Assembly: GCA_963803155.1 (NCBI GenBank)
Contig: CAWDMN010000036.1
Coordinates: 62,001-126,000 of the forward strand
Reading direction: 5' to 3'
Source: CAWDMN01 sp963803155
Lineage (GTDB): Bacteria > Acidobacteriota > Terriglobia > Versatilivoradales > Versatilivoraceae
DNA: 64,000 bases
Part shown: positions 43,051-53,200 of the stretch, one piece after another
Numbering within the stretch: position 1 is the stretch's first letter
Layout of the letters: every line of letters begins with the position of its first letter
Program-made: the position numbers and the translations under genes
Notes under the pieces: model-generated
What the model was told of the DNA's origin: nothing
Seen by the model: the letters and a program-made list of their open reading frames with translations, nothing else
Databases searched by the model: none

Positions 43051-43602
43051 ATGGATCTTGCTTCTTATTCCACTCCCTACGCTTATCTAATTATCTTTGG
43101 GGCGGCAGCCCTGGAGGGGGAAGTCGTGTTTGTGGCTGCCAGTCTGCTGGTGGGCTTGGGCCGCTTGAACCCATGGGGTGTTTTCCTTGCCGGGGCACTC
43201 GGAGGATCCGCAGGAGACCAGTTTTATTATTATGCCATGCGCGGACGATTGCGGACCTGGCTTCTTCGAATTCCCGGATTGGCTGAGAAGCAACACCGGC
43301 TGACCGTACGAATTACACAGTGCTCCGCCAGAATGATGTTGGCTTGTCGTTTCCTGCCAGGATTGCGCGTGGCAATTCCCGCCGCCTGTGCTTATGCCGG
43401 AATCCCGGCGCGGCATTTCACTGCCATGAATTTGATGAGCAGTCTGGCCTGGGCTGCCAGTGTCATGCTCCTGGTCTCATGGTTCGGACCCAACGCCCTA
43501 AAATGGTTTGGAGTCAGAGTTTGGTGGGGTCCCCTTCTGCCGGCACTCTTTCTTCTTCTAGCTTTCCATTGGCTCAAACGCGCCAGTCGCGATCTGTCTT
43601 AA
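43051..43602 (+). CDS. DedA/SNARE-associated family membrane protein
   Basis: 183 residues with about five membrane segments. AALEGEVVFVAASLLVG carries the family's acidic residue in the first helix, AGALGGSAGDQFYYYAMRG follows, and CRFLPGLRVAIPAACAYAGI is the conserved R-F-x-P-G motif. DedA proteins act in lipid carrier or phospholipid movement. It lies 21 bp after the DegT-type aminotransferase in the same direction and may export or recycle a lipid-linked product of that pair. Confidence 0.87.
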   Translation: MDLASYSTPYAYLIIFGAAALEGEVVFVAASLLVGLGRLNPWGVFLAGALGGSAGDQFYYYAMRGRLRTWLLRIPGLAEKQHRLTVRITQCSARMMLACRFLPGLRVAIPAACAYAGIPARHFTAMNLMSSLAWAASVMLLVSWFGPNALKWFGVRVWWGPLLPALFLLLAFHWLKRASRDLS

Positions 43603-43730
43603 AAATGAAATTTATCTTAGCTTGCGAGCTGGCACTTCCTTGCTGGGCTTGTTTAGTTGCAATTCAGATTGAGAGTGCCGAATGAAGAAGTGGCGCAGAA
43701 TTAGCATCATGAGGCAAAACGTTCCCGCCT

Positions 43731-44777
43731 TCAATGCGTGGTGAGATCGCTTTTCGCGGTGGGATGCTCCTTCATTTTCTGGGCCTGCTTGAGTTTTTCA
43801 AAAACCTGCATTTCCGAGGCGGCTTTATCTTTCTCTCCAATCTGCCTGTAAATCCGGATCATCGCAAAATGAGGATCCGGCATAGTGGGATCATATTCGG
43901 CCGCCTTTTTTAATGAGTCTAATGCTTCCGCGGATTTATTTTGCTTTTCCAATGCCAGTCCCATTTGATAATGTGCCAATGGCATTTTGGAAGAATATTT
44001 CAAGGCTTCTTTCAAAAGCGGCTCCGCCTCCTCCATCCGATTGTTCTTGATCAACAGAGCCGCATAATTCACAGGCGGCCAAGGGGAGGAAATGGCCTTT
44101 TTCCGGTTCAATTGGACCGCTTTTTCATAATACTGGAATGCCGAGGCAAAATCGCTTTTCCCCTCATAGCAAAGGCCAAGATTGTCGGAAGCTTTCGACG
44201 ACTCAGGATCTAATTCCAAAGCCCTCTTTAATTTTTCTATAGCCGCATCATATCGGTAGTTGTCATATTCAATCCGGCCCAACCAGTAAACATAAAGGGC
44301 ATTCTTGGGGTAAGCACGAGCCATTTTTTCAAACTCTTGTGTGGCCCAATCGTTCTTCTGCATAGCGATCCACGAAAGGGCTAACATATATTGGTCGGAT
44401 TCCTTGAGTGCCCCCAGTTTCTCGGCTTTTTTTAGCGCCACCGCGCAATTGATCGGTTTCCCATCCAGAAAGAAGACTCTGGCTAGAAACGTGAGAACGG
44501 GCACTGAATTGGGATTCTGCTCGATCAGTTTGACCAATTGGGTTTCCACTTTTTCATACTCTTTTCGTTTTAGCAGTTCTTCGATGGCTATCCGCATTTC
44601 CGTGCTGATGGAATCATCCCGTGATTCTTTTAGCGACGGAGTTTGAGGTACGTCTTGGATCTCGAGTGGTTGAGAAGGACGCTGTTGTTGCGATTCCATT
44701 TGAGCCAAAAGCAAAGGGGCACAAGATAGAAATAGAAATGCCCAACAACCCCACGACCATTTTCTATCGCAGAACAT
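43731..44777 (-). CDS. Secreted TPR protein A
   Basis: 348 residues from an ATG at 44777; the frame extends to 44843. A signal peptide (about 6-26, FLFLSCAPLLLAQ) is followed by at least five tetratricopeptide units, for example YVYWLGRIEYDNYRYDAAIE, ASDNLGLCYEGKSDFASAFQ and AHYQMGLALEKQNKSAEALD. It is the last of the TPR genes of this cluster and overlaps no other. TPR solenoids bind proteins; here probably in the periplasm or on the outer membrane. Function unknown. Confidence 0.82.
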   Translation of the reverse strand: MFCDRKWSWGCWAFLFLSCAPLLLAQMESQQQRPSQPLEIQDVPQTPSLKESRDDSISTEMRIAIEELLKRKEYEKVETQLVKLIEQNPNSVPVLTFLARVFFLDGKPINCAVALKKAEKLGALKESDQYMLALSWIAMQKNDWATQEFEKMARAYPKNALYVYWLGRIEYDNYRYDAAIEKLKRALELDPESSKASDNLGLCYEGKSDFASAFQYYEKAVQLNRKKAISSPWPPVNYAALLIKNNRMEEAEPLLKEALKYSSKMPLAHYQMGLALEKQNKSAEALDSLKKAAEYDPTMPDPHFAMIRIYRQIGEKDKAASEMQVFEKLKQAQKMKEHPTAKSDLTTH

Positions 44778-44935
44778 CAGATTATTTTCCCTTTCTAGAA
44801 AATCCCCTCCACCGGAGGAGTGGCCGCCGCATGATGCACGCAATGCATGGGTGATTAAGGTTGAGGAAAGCTTTCCTGAATTGAAGATCGCCCCCGGCCT
44901 TCAGCCTCCCCTCCGTCTCACACAAATGTGGACGA

Positions 44936-45793
44936 TCATGGCGTTAAAATACTTTTCTTTAAGGCCAATGCAGATGGGCTGCCGGGTGTTAATGATAGTG
45001 CTTGATTTGCAGCCTGCAGGGCTTTCTCCTTATCTCCCTGCTTCAGGTAGAATTGTCCCAACAGAAAATGAATCTCCGGAATGGAAGGATCCGCTTTCCT
45101 GGCTTTTTCAAAACTATCAATCGCCTTGTCCATTTTCCCTTGCACCAGATACTGGTCACCCAATTCCTGATAGAGCCGCGCGGAATCAGGCTTCAGTCTC
45201 TTGAGTTTTTCAAAGCAATATAAAGAAAAATCCTGGTACGCATGCCCCATCTGGTAGTGATACTCCGGGCTCTCGGGCTTCATCTCAACCAGTTTGGCAT
45301 ATTGCTCAATCCCTTCGAGATAATTATCCATGCGGAGATACGATTTGGCTAATTGTTCTCTATAAAGCAGGCTTTCTGGCTGAAGCTTCACGGCCTGTTT
45401 GAATTCACGAAGAGCCTCTTGAGATTTTCCCAGAGACGAATAGCTGATCCCGGCCAGGGAGTGATGTCCCGGATCATTGGGATCTATCCGCCCGGATTCG
45501 CCAAAGGCCAAGAGGGCCTTATCATGAGCCCCTTTCAGCTGGTAGACATTTCCCAAGGCGTTGTATACCAGCGCAGCCTTCCCTCCCTGGGCAAGAAGTT
45601 CTCTAAACAGTTTTTCCGCTGTTTCCAAGTCTCCTTTTTTTTGTGCCTCCAATCCGCGGATAAATTGTTCCTGCTGGGGGAGCGTAAAGGCGGGGGCTTG
45701 ACTCCAACCCTGCGTAATTGCACAAACCAACGCGAAAATAAGGGTGGAAGTCAACTTCAAATTTATTACTGTTGTGGTAAACCAACTCTTCAT
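44936..45793 (-). CDS. Secreted TPR protein B
   Basis: 285 residues. A signal peptide (about 12-31) precedes seven or so TPR units (GDLETAEKLFRELLAQGG, HSLAGISYSSLGKSQEALRE, YHYQMGHAYQDFSLYCFEKL, LYQELGDQYLVQGKMDKAID, IHFLLGQFYLKQGDKEKALQ). No other domain is present. There is no clear ribosome-binding site at the ATG at 45793. It is 16 bp downstream of TPR protein C, so the two should be on one transcript. Confidence 0.83.
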   Translation of the reverse strand: MKSWFTTTVINLKLTSTLIFALVCAITQGWSQAPAFTLPQQEQFIRGLEAQKKGDLETAEKLFRELLAQGGKAALVYNALGNVYQLKGAHDKALLAFGESGRIDPNDPGHHSLAGISYSSLGKSQEALREFKQAVKLQPESLLYREQLAKSYLRMDNYLEGIEQYAKLVEMKPESPEYHYQMGHAYQDFSLYCFEKLKRLKPDSARLYQELGDQYLVQGKMDKAIDSFEKARKADPSIPEIHFLLGQFYLKQGDKEKALQAANQALSLTPGSPSALALKKSILTP

Positions 45794-45808
45794 TAAAGTA
45801 TCAATCTT

Positions 45809-46834
45809 TCATTTATTGTCAGGCTTCGTGTCATGACCCATCTCGGCATTCTCCATTCCAAAAGCCTTGCGAAATTTTATCCGGCGTTGATCCAATTCAA
45901 GCTGCAAAAGTTTCTGAGCCTCTTCAAAGGCTTTGGCGGCCTGTTCCGGCTGTCCTGAAATCTGCAGAGCCCTGCCGAGCAGACTGTAGGCTTCCCGGAG
46001 CGAGGGATCTAAACCAGCTGCCAATTTTAATGATCCGGCAGCCTTATCTATATCCCCGAGCTTTAGCAGAACATTCCCCAGCGCTAAACGCGACAAGGCG
46101 TGGTTGGGGACAACTTCGCAGGCTTTTTGAAAGAAATTGGCAGCCTGGCTAAATTGCTGGAGCCCCTGATAAGACATCCCGGAGCCAAAAAGTGCCCAAA
46201 AATCACCGGGCTTGTTATCCAAAATCTGTGCATAGGCCTTTAGCGATTCTTCATACTTTCGTTGTGTCCGCAGCAAATCGCCAAGTTCGAGCCCCACTTC
46301 CGCGAGGTCAGGCTGCAAGGAGAGAGCGGCACGATATTCATCTTCAGCTTTCTCCTGTTCGCCAGCAGCTTGGAAACCATCACCCATCAATTGATGAACC
46401 CGGGCTGAACCGGGCGCCAGCTGCGCAAGTTGTTGGTACTCCATTTGAGAAAGCGCCCCGGTTAGTTTGCCCATGAAATAAAGTGCTTCGATGTGGCTGG
46501 GAGAAAAATCCAACGCCTTGCGAAGGGAGCCAAACGCGAGCGGGTATTTCCCTTGGGCCATCTTTACTCGAGCCAGCAAAACCAGAGCCTCCGCGGAACG
46601 GGGAGCCACTTTCATCTGCTGCCGCACAATCGACTCCGCTTTCGCATACTCTCCCGCATACAGCGCCTGCACGCCCAGTTTCAGATTCGGCGGGGAGACG
46701 GGAATTTTTCCTTCCGCATGAATCAGCGCGGCGCCAATCCAGAAAAACGAAAGCCCTCCCCAACGCCAGAGCTTCAGGCCAGCGACACTCCATATTCTTC
46801 TCTGACGGCTACTCAATTTATTCGTTTTCATCAT
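45809..46834 (-). CDS. Secreted TPR protein C
   Basis: 341 residues if the first of two adjacent ATGs at 46834 is used; the frame opens at 46891. A basic N-terminus and a hydrophobic segment (about 22-40, GGLSFFWIGAALIHAEG) act as signal. About eight TPR units follow (LGVQALYAGEYAKAESIV, VLLARVKMAQGKYPLAFGSL, LGDLLRTQRKYEESLKAYAQ, LLGRALQISGQPEQAAKAFE). The GxxExxY cassette is inserted just upstream, between this gene and TPR protein D. Confidence 0.82.
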   Translation of the reverse strand: MMKTNKLSSRQRRIWSVAGLKLWRWGGLSFFWIGAALIHAEGKIPVSPPNLKLGVQALYAGEYAKAESIVRQQMKVAPRSAEALVLLARVKMAQGKYPLAFGSLRKALDFSPSHIEALYFMGKLTGALSQMEYQQLAQLAPGSARVHQLMGDGFQAAGEQEKAEDEYRAALSLQPDLAEVGLELGDLLRTQRKYEESLKAYAQILDNKPGDFWALFGSGMSYQGLQQFSQAANFFQKACEVVPNHALSRLALGNVLLKLGDIDKAAGSLKLAAGLDPSLREAYSLLGRALQISGQPEQAAKAFEEAQKLLQLELDQRRIKFRKAFGMENAEMGHDTKPDNK

Positions 46835-46877
46835 TAGCGATTTGCCTGGTGGTTGAACCATATCCCAAAGAGTATTT

Positions 46878-47295
46878 ACCACGAAGAACACGAAGAGTTA
46901 TAAAACGAAACGCCGAATTCCATCCCGGAGCAATTTTGTATTGAAATTGATGAGAAGACCAGTTGAAATCTTTGCCAATTTCATGTAAGTCAACAATTGC
47001 GCTTCGTGGATAGGCAGAATACTTTCGACATTTTTCAATTCAACGATCAATTTTTCTTCGATGATCAAATCTATTCTATAACCACAATCCAAGCGAATCC
47101 CCTTATACTCAACAGGCAAGGCCGCTTCTAGCTGAAATTTGATTCCAGCCAATCTCAATTCATGAGCCAAACATTGTTCATACGTCGATTCAAGTAAACC
47201 CGGCCCCAACAATCGGTGGACTTCAATTGCACAACCAATCACTCGATTCGATAATGAATCAAATTCCACTTCGTGCCCTTCGTGTTCTTCGTGGT
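46878..47295. mobile_element. GxxExxY cassette with perfect inverted ends
   Basis: The left end ACCACGAAGAACACGAAG (46878-46895) is repeated as its exact reverse complement at 47278-47295. The arms enclose almost exactly one gene, the GxxExxY protein, with one base between its stop and the left arm. The 418-bp unit splits the TPR gene cluster. No target duplication is obvious. It has the look of a small non-autonomous cassette. Confidence 0.7.
46898..47269 (-). CDS. GxxExxY family protein
   Basis: 123 residues from a GTG at 47269. GPGLLESTYEQCLAHEL contains the defining G-x-x-E-x-x-Y, followed by YRIDLIIEEKLIVELKNVE, a PD-(D/E)xK-type nuclease-like core (D...E-x-K-like), and YMKLAKISTGLLINFN. 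The family is widespread in Acidobacteria, Cyanobacteria and Bacteroidetes, often as scattered copies; its function is unknown. Full length and apparently intact. It is bounded by inverted repeats and is unrelated to the TPR genes around it. Confidence 0.92.
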   Translation of the reverse strand: MEFDSLSNRVIGCAIEVHRLLGPGLLESTYEQCLAHELRLAGIKFQLEAALPVEYKGIRLDCGYRIDLIIEEKLIVELKNVESILPIHEAQLLTYMKLAKISTGLLINFNTKLLRDGIRRFVL

Positions 47296-47332
47296 TTATA
47301 TATTTACAATCTTGATAATTCGTTGACTATCA

Positions 47333-48904
47333 TCAATAAGGTCTTACTTCGATCGTGCGCAACAAGGAAGCTTCTTTTTCCGTGCGTTTTTGCGCAACCT
47401 CGTCGAACCGCTTCTGTTGTGCCTCGACGCGAAGATCATTTGTGGCTTGATAAAGCCGCAGCAAATGCATATTCCCCAAAAAGCTGTCTGGCTCCAATTC
47501 CAACGCGTGATTCAGCGATTTTCCCGCTGCCTCATAATTTTTCTTGCGCATTTCCAACTGCCCCAATTCCACTAGGGCATCTGAGTAATCCGGATTGGCC
47601 TTAAGTGAAATTTGGATCAGCCGATAGGCTTCCTCCTGATCCCCCTTCAGTTTGGCGATTCTGCTGAGGAAATAATTGGCTCCGGCAGCAGTTAAGGGAT
47701 TGTTTATGAGCGGAGTCAATTCTTTTACGGCCAATTCGTGCTCCCCCACCTGGAAATAGGCCGCTCCCAACGCCAGATGCCCACGGACATCTTTGGGCAT
47801 CAGCCGGCAGTATTTCTCGATATAGGGCAGTCCCTTGCGAGATTCACTGCTTTGCATAAGCACCGAGCCCAAAGCATAATTGGCAAACGGATTCTCCGGA
47901 GTGAGTTTCACCGCCTCTTCAAGTGATTTGTTAGCATCGATCAACAATTCCAATTCCACGCAGACAATCCCGAAAAAGAAATGAATGCCAAAATTCTTGG
48001 GATCGAGGTCACGAGCATGGGCCAGATAGCCCAGAGCGTCTTTGAAATCCCGTTGCTTGTATGCCACGCGGGCCAAATCCAGGAGCAAATCGACAGAAAC
48101 CGGGGCGGTGACAGATTTTTCCAAGGTCTCCCGGGCATGGACATAATCCTTTTGTGTTTCCAGGTAAAGCCCCCACTGCCTCAGGCTTTCGGGAGTATGA
48201 AGTTTACGATTGGCCAGTGCCTCAAATATCCTCTCTACCCATTCATACCGCTGTTGTTTTTCCAAGGCGGGGAGAATCAGGATTAGGTCTTCTGCCGCCA
48301 GTTGAGGATGAACTAGCAATTGGCCCAAAGCGCCATTGGCCTCTGCCTTTCTGCCCGCTCCTGAAAGAGCCGCGCACTTTACCGCCAAGGCCTGCGGCCG
48401 TTGCTGGATTTCGACAGGAAGTTTCGCCAATCCAGTCAGCGCGGGAAGAGATTGTCCTCTTTGCATGGCAAGCACCGCCGTCTGGTACAAGGCCTCCCTA
48501 TTGCCGGAATCATAGGTCAATATGGCATGATAAATTTGAACTGCTTTTCCTATGGCTTGAGGATCTTTGGAAGAATTCTCCTGATACAGCTTCCCCAAAT
48601 TGATCGCTGCGCCGGTGTAACGGGGAGAAAGCTGCAGGGCCTTTTTGAAGGCAGCTTCCGCAATCTGATAGTTTCCACTCTGAGCTTCAACAACCCCTAA
48701 GAAATTCTGCAAGGTTGGCTCTGTGGGCAATTCGCGGATTGCTTCAGTCAACTGTTGCCGTGCCTCCCGTGTATTCCCTTGCTGCAATAAGAACTGAATT
48801 TGCTGGAGACGTGAATCCAGAGACTGGGAAGCAATTTGAGCAACTAGAGGACAGGCGAAAAGCTGGAAAAGCAGAAGAAATTCGTAGGTCCGGATCAGAA
48901 GCAT
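47333..48904 (-). CDS. Secreted TPR protein D, large
   Basis: 523 residues. A signal peptide (about 1-22, ending LVAQ) precedes about a dozen TPR units along the whole length (LQNFLGVVEAQSGNYQIAEA, GAAINLGKLYQEN, LLDLARVAYKQRDFKDALGY, HLALGAAYFQVGEHELAVKE, ALVELGQLEMRKKNYEAAGK). No other domain is visible. There is no clear ribosome-binding site at the start. Its partner genes lie on both sides; the gap to TPR protein C now holds the GxxExxY cassette. Confidence 0.83.
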   Translation of the reverse strand: MLLIRTYEFLLLFQLFACPLVAQIASQSLDSRLQQIQFLLQQGNTREARQQLTEAIRELPTEPTLQNFLGVVEAQSGNYQIAEAAFKKALQLSPRYTGAAINLGKLYQENSSKDPQAIGKAVQIYHAILTYDSGNREALYQTAVLAMQRGQSLPALTGLAKLPVEIQQRPQALAVKCAALSGAGRKAEANGALGQLLVHPQLAAEDLILILPALEKQQRYEWVERIFEALANRKLHTPESLRQWGLYLETQKDYVHARETLEKSVTAPVSVDLLLDLARVAYKQRDFKDALGYLAHARDLDPKNFGIHFFFGIVCVELELLIDANKSLEEAVKLTPENPFANYALGSVLMQSSESRKGLPYIEKYCRLMPKDVRGHLALGAAYFQVGEHELAVKELTPLINNPLTAAGANYFLSRIAKLKGDQEEAYRLIQISLKANPDYSDALVELGQLEMRKKNYEAAGKSLNHALELEPDSFLGNMHLLRLYQATNDLRVEAQQKRFDEVAQKRTEKEASLLRTIEVRPY

Positions 48905-49119
48905 AAAAAATAATTCGCACTGCTAGGTTTTATTCAACCACCGAGAAGAATGTGAATCACAAATCGTTCATTCCCATTCTTGGATAATCCAATATTGAAG
49001 TTCAGCCATAAAAAGATTTGGTCTGTCATATCCACAACTCCTCCCATCAAACCTTTCGCACCAAATCTTAAACCCTCAGTGTTCTCGGTGTTCTCAGTGT
49101 TTAATCAATCGCAACCCTT

Positions 49120-49923
49120 TCACTTTCCAGTCATCCGGGCATTGTACTCGATGGACTGTTTCACCTTCTGGAACTGCTCATCGTTGGGTTTAAGCGTGAC
49201 CGCCAGAGTGATTGGTTTTACCGCTTCCACATAGCGCTTCTGATGTCCTAGCGCCAGCGCCAAACCATAATAAGCATCGGCATTTTCGGGATCGCCCAGT
49301 ACAGCCTCGGTCAGGGCCGCTTCTGCTTTTTTGAAATCCTGTGCTTCCAATGCCATCCGCCCTTCTTCAAAACACATCGACCCGTTAACTAATTTTTGAC
49401 CGTCAGGACTATATTCTCCCAGAGTCTTTACGATTTCAGCGGCCTTCTTTGCATCACCCGCCCTAACCAGAGTGCGAACATAGTTGTAACAAAGGTCAGT
49501 GTGAAAGGGGGCCATTTCATACGCTTTTGCGTATTGAGAATTGGCTTCAGAGTAGTTTTGTTGTTGATAGGCAGTATTGGCCGCTTGTTCATACTCGCGG
49601 AATTTTTTTTCCTCGACCAAGATAATTCTTACTTCCACGTCTTTGGAACCCATCTGGATTGTCTTGGAAAGAGCGGGGATATAACCCGGCTTCGAAGTGT
49701 AAAAGACATAAGTGCCCGCAGCTAGCTTTTCAAAGATTACTTCGCTCTTGTCATTTGTGCTGGTGGGAAGATCCTCTTTAGTGGCGGTGTTGGTGAGTTT
49801 ACACCCGAGTACTCCTCCAAACTGTCTTTTTTTGGAATTGAGAACCTTTACAGTCAGATCGGCTGCCAGCATTGAGCCAGTAATCAAGCTAATCACCAGA
49901 ATAAATAATAATTTCCGGAACAT
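49120..49923 (-). CDS. Secreted protein with carboxypeptidase-regulatory-like domain and TPRs
   Basis: 267 residues. A signal peptide (about 1-20) is followed by a beta-sandwich of the carboxypeptidase-regulatory type (about 22-105, LTVKVLNSKKRQFGGVLG and LAAGTYVFYTSKPGYIPALS) and then three or four TPR units (YEQAANTAYQQQNYSEANSQ, DAYYGLALALGHQKRYVEAV). It heads the five-gene TPR cluster in the direction of transcription and follows TonB receptor 2 after a terminator. The combination points to a role at the cell surface. Function unknown. Confidence 0.8.
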   Translation of the reverse strand: MFRKLLFILVISLITGSMLAADLTVKVLNSKKRQFGGVLGCKLTNTATKEDLPTSTNDKSEVIFEKLAAGTYVFYTSKPGYIPALSKTIQMGSKDVEVRIILVEEKKFREYEQAANTAYQQQNYSEANSQYAKAYEMAPFHTDLCYNYVRTLVRAGDAKKAAEIVKTLGEYSPDGQKLVNGSMCFEEGRMALEAQDFKKAEAALTEAVLGDPENADAYYGLALALGHQKRYVEAVKPITLAVTLKPNDEQFQKVKQSIEYNARMTGK

Positions 49924-50141
49924 AGGTATACTCTCATTCAGTTAAATTTTTTTGAATGCTCCAATCCCAAAGTAAAAGGGAGCCACCTTGAGTCCATCTG
50001 TGGGCTATCGGCTGGATTGCCAGACTCCACTCCTCGTAAAATGCACTCAGCGTGGCTACTATACGAATGGGAACTGAGCAGCTACCTTTCTTCAAAATTA
50101 ATCCTCGACCCAATGACTTTTCTCCAAAAAAGCCTAACCAT

Positions 50142-50174
50142 AAAAAAAGCGCCTCCCCTCTCGGAAAGACGCTT
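50142..50174 (-). terminator. Rho-independent terminator of TonB receptor 2
   Basis: On the minus strand AAGCGTCTTTCC pairs with GGGGAGGCGCTT across a GAGA loop (12 pairs, a few of them G-T), followed by a T run (A run at 50142-50148 on the plus strand). It lies 27 bp past the stop codon of the receptor. It separates the receptor from the TPR cluster. Confidence 0.88.
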
Positions 50175-50200
50175 CAATCCTACCATGAAACAGGCGGCAA

Positions 50201-53200
50201 TTAGAAGCTGATCCGCAACCCGAGCTGAATATTTCTCGGGTTGGTCACGGAGCCGTTCCACATGCCAAATTCAGAGCTATTGATGTCATTGTTGACTACA
50301 TTGCTTCCCCATTCGCCGCTGGAACTTAATACATGCCAGTTCCACATGTTGAAGAATTGACCATAGAGCTGTACCTTCATTTTTTCCGCGATATTGATTT
50401 CCTTGGTCAAGGCGAAATCCTGATTTTGGTAACTCTGACCTCGATAGTTAGTGACACGGGGGCCGCCACCTTGGTAGTAGTTAAAGTAATCCACTGGTTG
50501 GAAGGCCGTCTTGTCAAACAAAGGCTTATTCACATCCCAGTTGCCCGGATCTTGCAGGAAAGGATCCTTCAAAATGGAAGGAATGCACCCCATACGGAAC
50601 TGACCCGGGATGTTACACTGGCCGGAACGGAAGGTAAAGGGGATACCAGAAGACTTCCGGAAAATCGTGCTGACCTGCCATCCACCCAAAATGGCATTGG
50701 CAACGCTCCCTTGAGTCATAAAGCGCTTGCCCTTGCCGAACGGTAAATCGTAAACAATGGCGAGAGAGAAGACTTGAGGAACGTCATCCGGAGACAAGGC
50801 TTTGTTGCGTTGACGTTCAAATGGGGAGATTACTCCTCCCGTTCCATTCCAGTTTTCGCCATCTTTCTGCGTAGCGCCGGCGCCACTCGAAAGCAGTTTT
50901 GAGTAAGTATAAGACCCCAGCATCGACAGGCCATTATTGAATCGTCTCTCCAATTTGGCCTGGAAGGAGTGATAGATGGAACTCCCGGATGCTTCATTCA
51001 CGCCCTGCAGACTGCCGCAGTACTGCGGATACGGCAACATGGCCTGGGCTACCGTCGGATTGCAGTCTTTCATCTGCTCAACCCAACCTGCATAGGGAAT
51101 ATTGACGCCGTCGAGCGAAGTCATTCCGGGTTCAAATACGTCATTGAGTTTTGCGCCCATGGAAAGCAACTTCGGATCCAGCACATTGATTGGAGCAATG
51201 TTCGAAGGGATCCGGGTCCCCTTGTTCGCAACATAAGCTACTGAAAGCATGGTATCTTTGCTTAGTTGCCGTTCAATGGTCAGGTTCCACTGTTGAGCGT
51301 AGGGCAACCGGTTGCCTTCCAGATTTCGATAATTCGCAACTCCACGCCCATTATCTTTGGTCGAATCGATAAACGGAGGGATTTGATCGGCGCTGGGAGC
51401 CGGGAATCCATCCTGCCAGTAGAAGGCCGGCGCATATCCGCCAAACGCAGTGGCGCTCTGGGTGACTGTAGAATTGAATCCTTCAGGATTCATGCCGCCA
51501 CCCCAACCGGGATAGAAAGCCTGGGAAAAGAAGATGCCGTATCCCGCCCGTACGACGGTCTTCTCATTTAGCGTATAGGCAAATCCAACGCGGGGGGCAA
51601 AACCCTTCTTCCATGGTGTCTCCGGATATCTGGCACCATAACTATTGGCAGCGCCCCATTTATCGCCTGCCCACTTGACGACGCCGGGACGGCCACCAGC
51701 CCCAGGGTTGGCGCCATTGGGATCGAAAAAGGCCAACTGGTCGTATTTTTCATAAAACGGGGTGTAATAATCCCACCGCAAGCCAAGGTTCAAACTCAAT
51801 TTGGACGAGACTTTCCAGGTGTCGTTGGCATGCCAGATATAACCGCGCTGCCGGGCATAATAGGAGCCAATGGTGCGCAGAGTGTAGTTAGCGTTCGTCA
51901 CAGCACCGAGCAGGAAGCTGGCGTAACCGTTGCCACTGGTGAAACCCGGCAAGCCTGTGGCGGAACTACCGAAGTTGAAAGAGCCGGCATTGTTGCCGTC
52001 TGAACGGATGGAGCCATCAATGATGCGAAGTTCGCCTCCAAATTTCAAGGTGTGCTTGCCTTTCACCCAAGTGAGCAAATCATTTACCACGTTGGTAGGC
52101 CGGGCCGTTGTGTTCGGGGGACCGCCTATGGCGCAACCGCCACAATCATAGCCGCTATAGCCATCGATGCCGATTCCTGGAGGAATATCGTTTTTGGGAA
52201 CTCCGGAAATCTTCGGGAATTCATTGGTATAGGCTGAATTGACAGCTCCATACCCTTCATTCCGGTTCAGGTACCCATAGGAAACGTGGTTTAGCAGGGT
52301 TGGAGAAAAAGTGTGATCCCAGTTGAACCTGTTCACGAAGGAAAACTGAGGGAAAGATAAAGATTCCGTTGCAATTTGAATCGGAAGTTGTGATGCAAAC
52401 TTTGGAGGAGCACCCTGATACCATATTGTGGCGGCAAAGTGATCGCTGTCGCCCCAATAATGGTCACCTTTGAATAACCAGTAATTGGTTTGGGCAAGAA
52501 TGCTATCCGGAACCGGTGTCGGCACTAAGTAGTTGTTGGTCAATCCAGGCGAGGTCGCATGGGGCACATATTTCAACCAGGCATTTGCCAGGGAGTTTTG
52601 CAGACGGGGATCGCTGGGGCAGATCACATTGAGTTGCCCGTTACAACTAAATTGATCCTTCAGATACCGCGAGTTTGTCGCACTTTCAGGCAGGGAAGAA
52701 TTGAAATTCGGATTATCTCTTACGGTAGCGGGATCGTAAACGGGAATTAGTTTCCCACTTCCATCCACCCATTCGGAAAAATCGCCATTACGCATCTTGT
52801 CGGTGGGAACCGTGAGTCTGGGTTGGTTGACGCCGCCGGCAATCCGGAATGCTTCATAGTTGACGTAGAAATAAGATTTGTGCTTGTCGGAGTAAATGCC
52901 AGGAACTTTCTTGAGTGGGTAGGGAATCGCCGGACCACCCAGGTAAAATCCATAGTCATTTTCCAAATCGCGCGGTCGTTTGTCAGATCCCCACGGGCGA
53001 GCATTTAAAATACTGTTGCGATGATATTCATATCCACCGCCATGATACTCGCTGGTTCCAGACTTGGTAACGCCGACAATAGCGGCCGACAAAGTAGATC
53101 CATACTGAGGTTCATAAGTGGATGCCATGATTTTCATCTCACTGACCATGTCGGGAGTCACCGGAAAATCCTGAAAAATGGAAACCATTCCGTTCTGACT

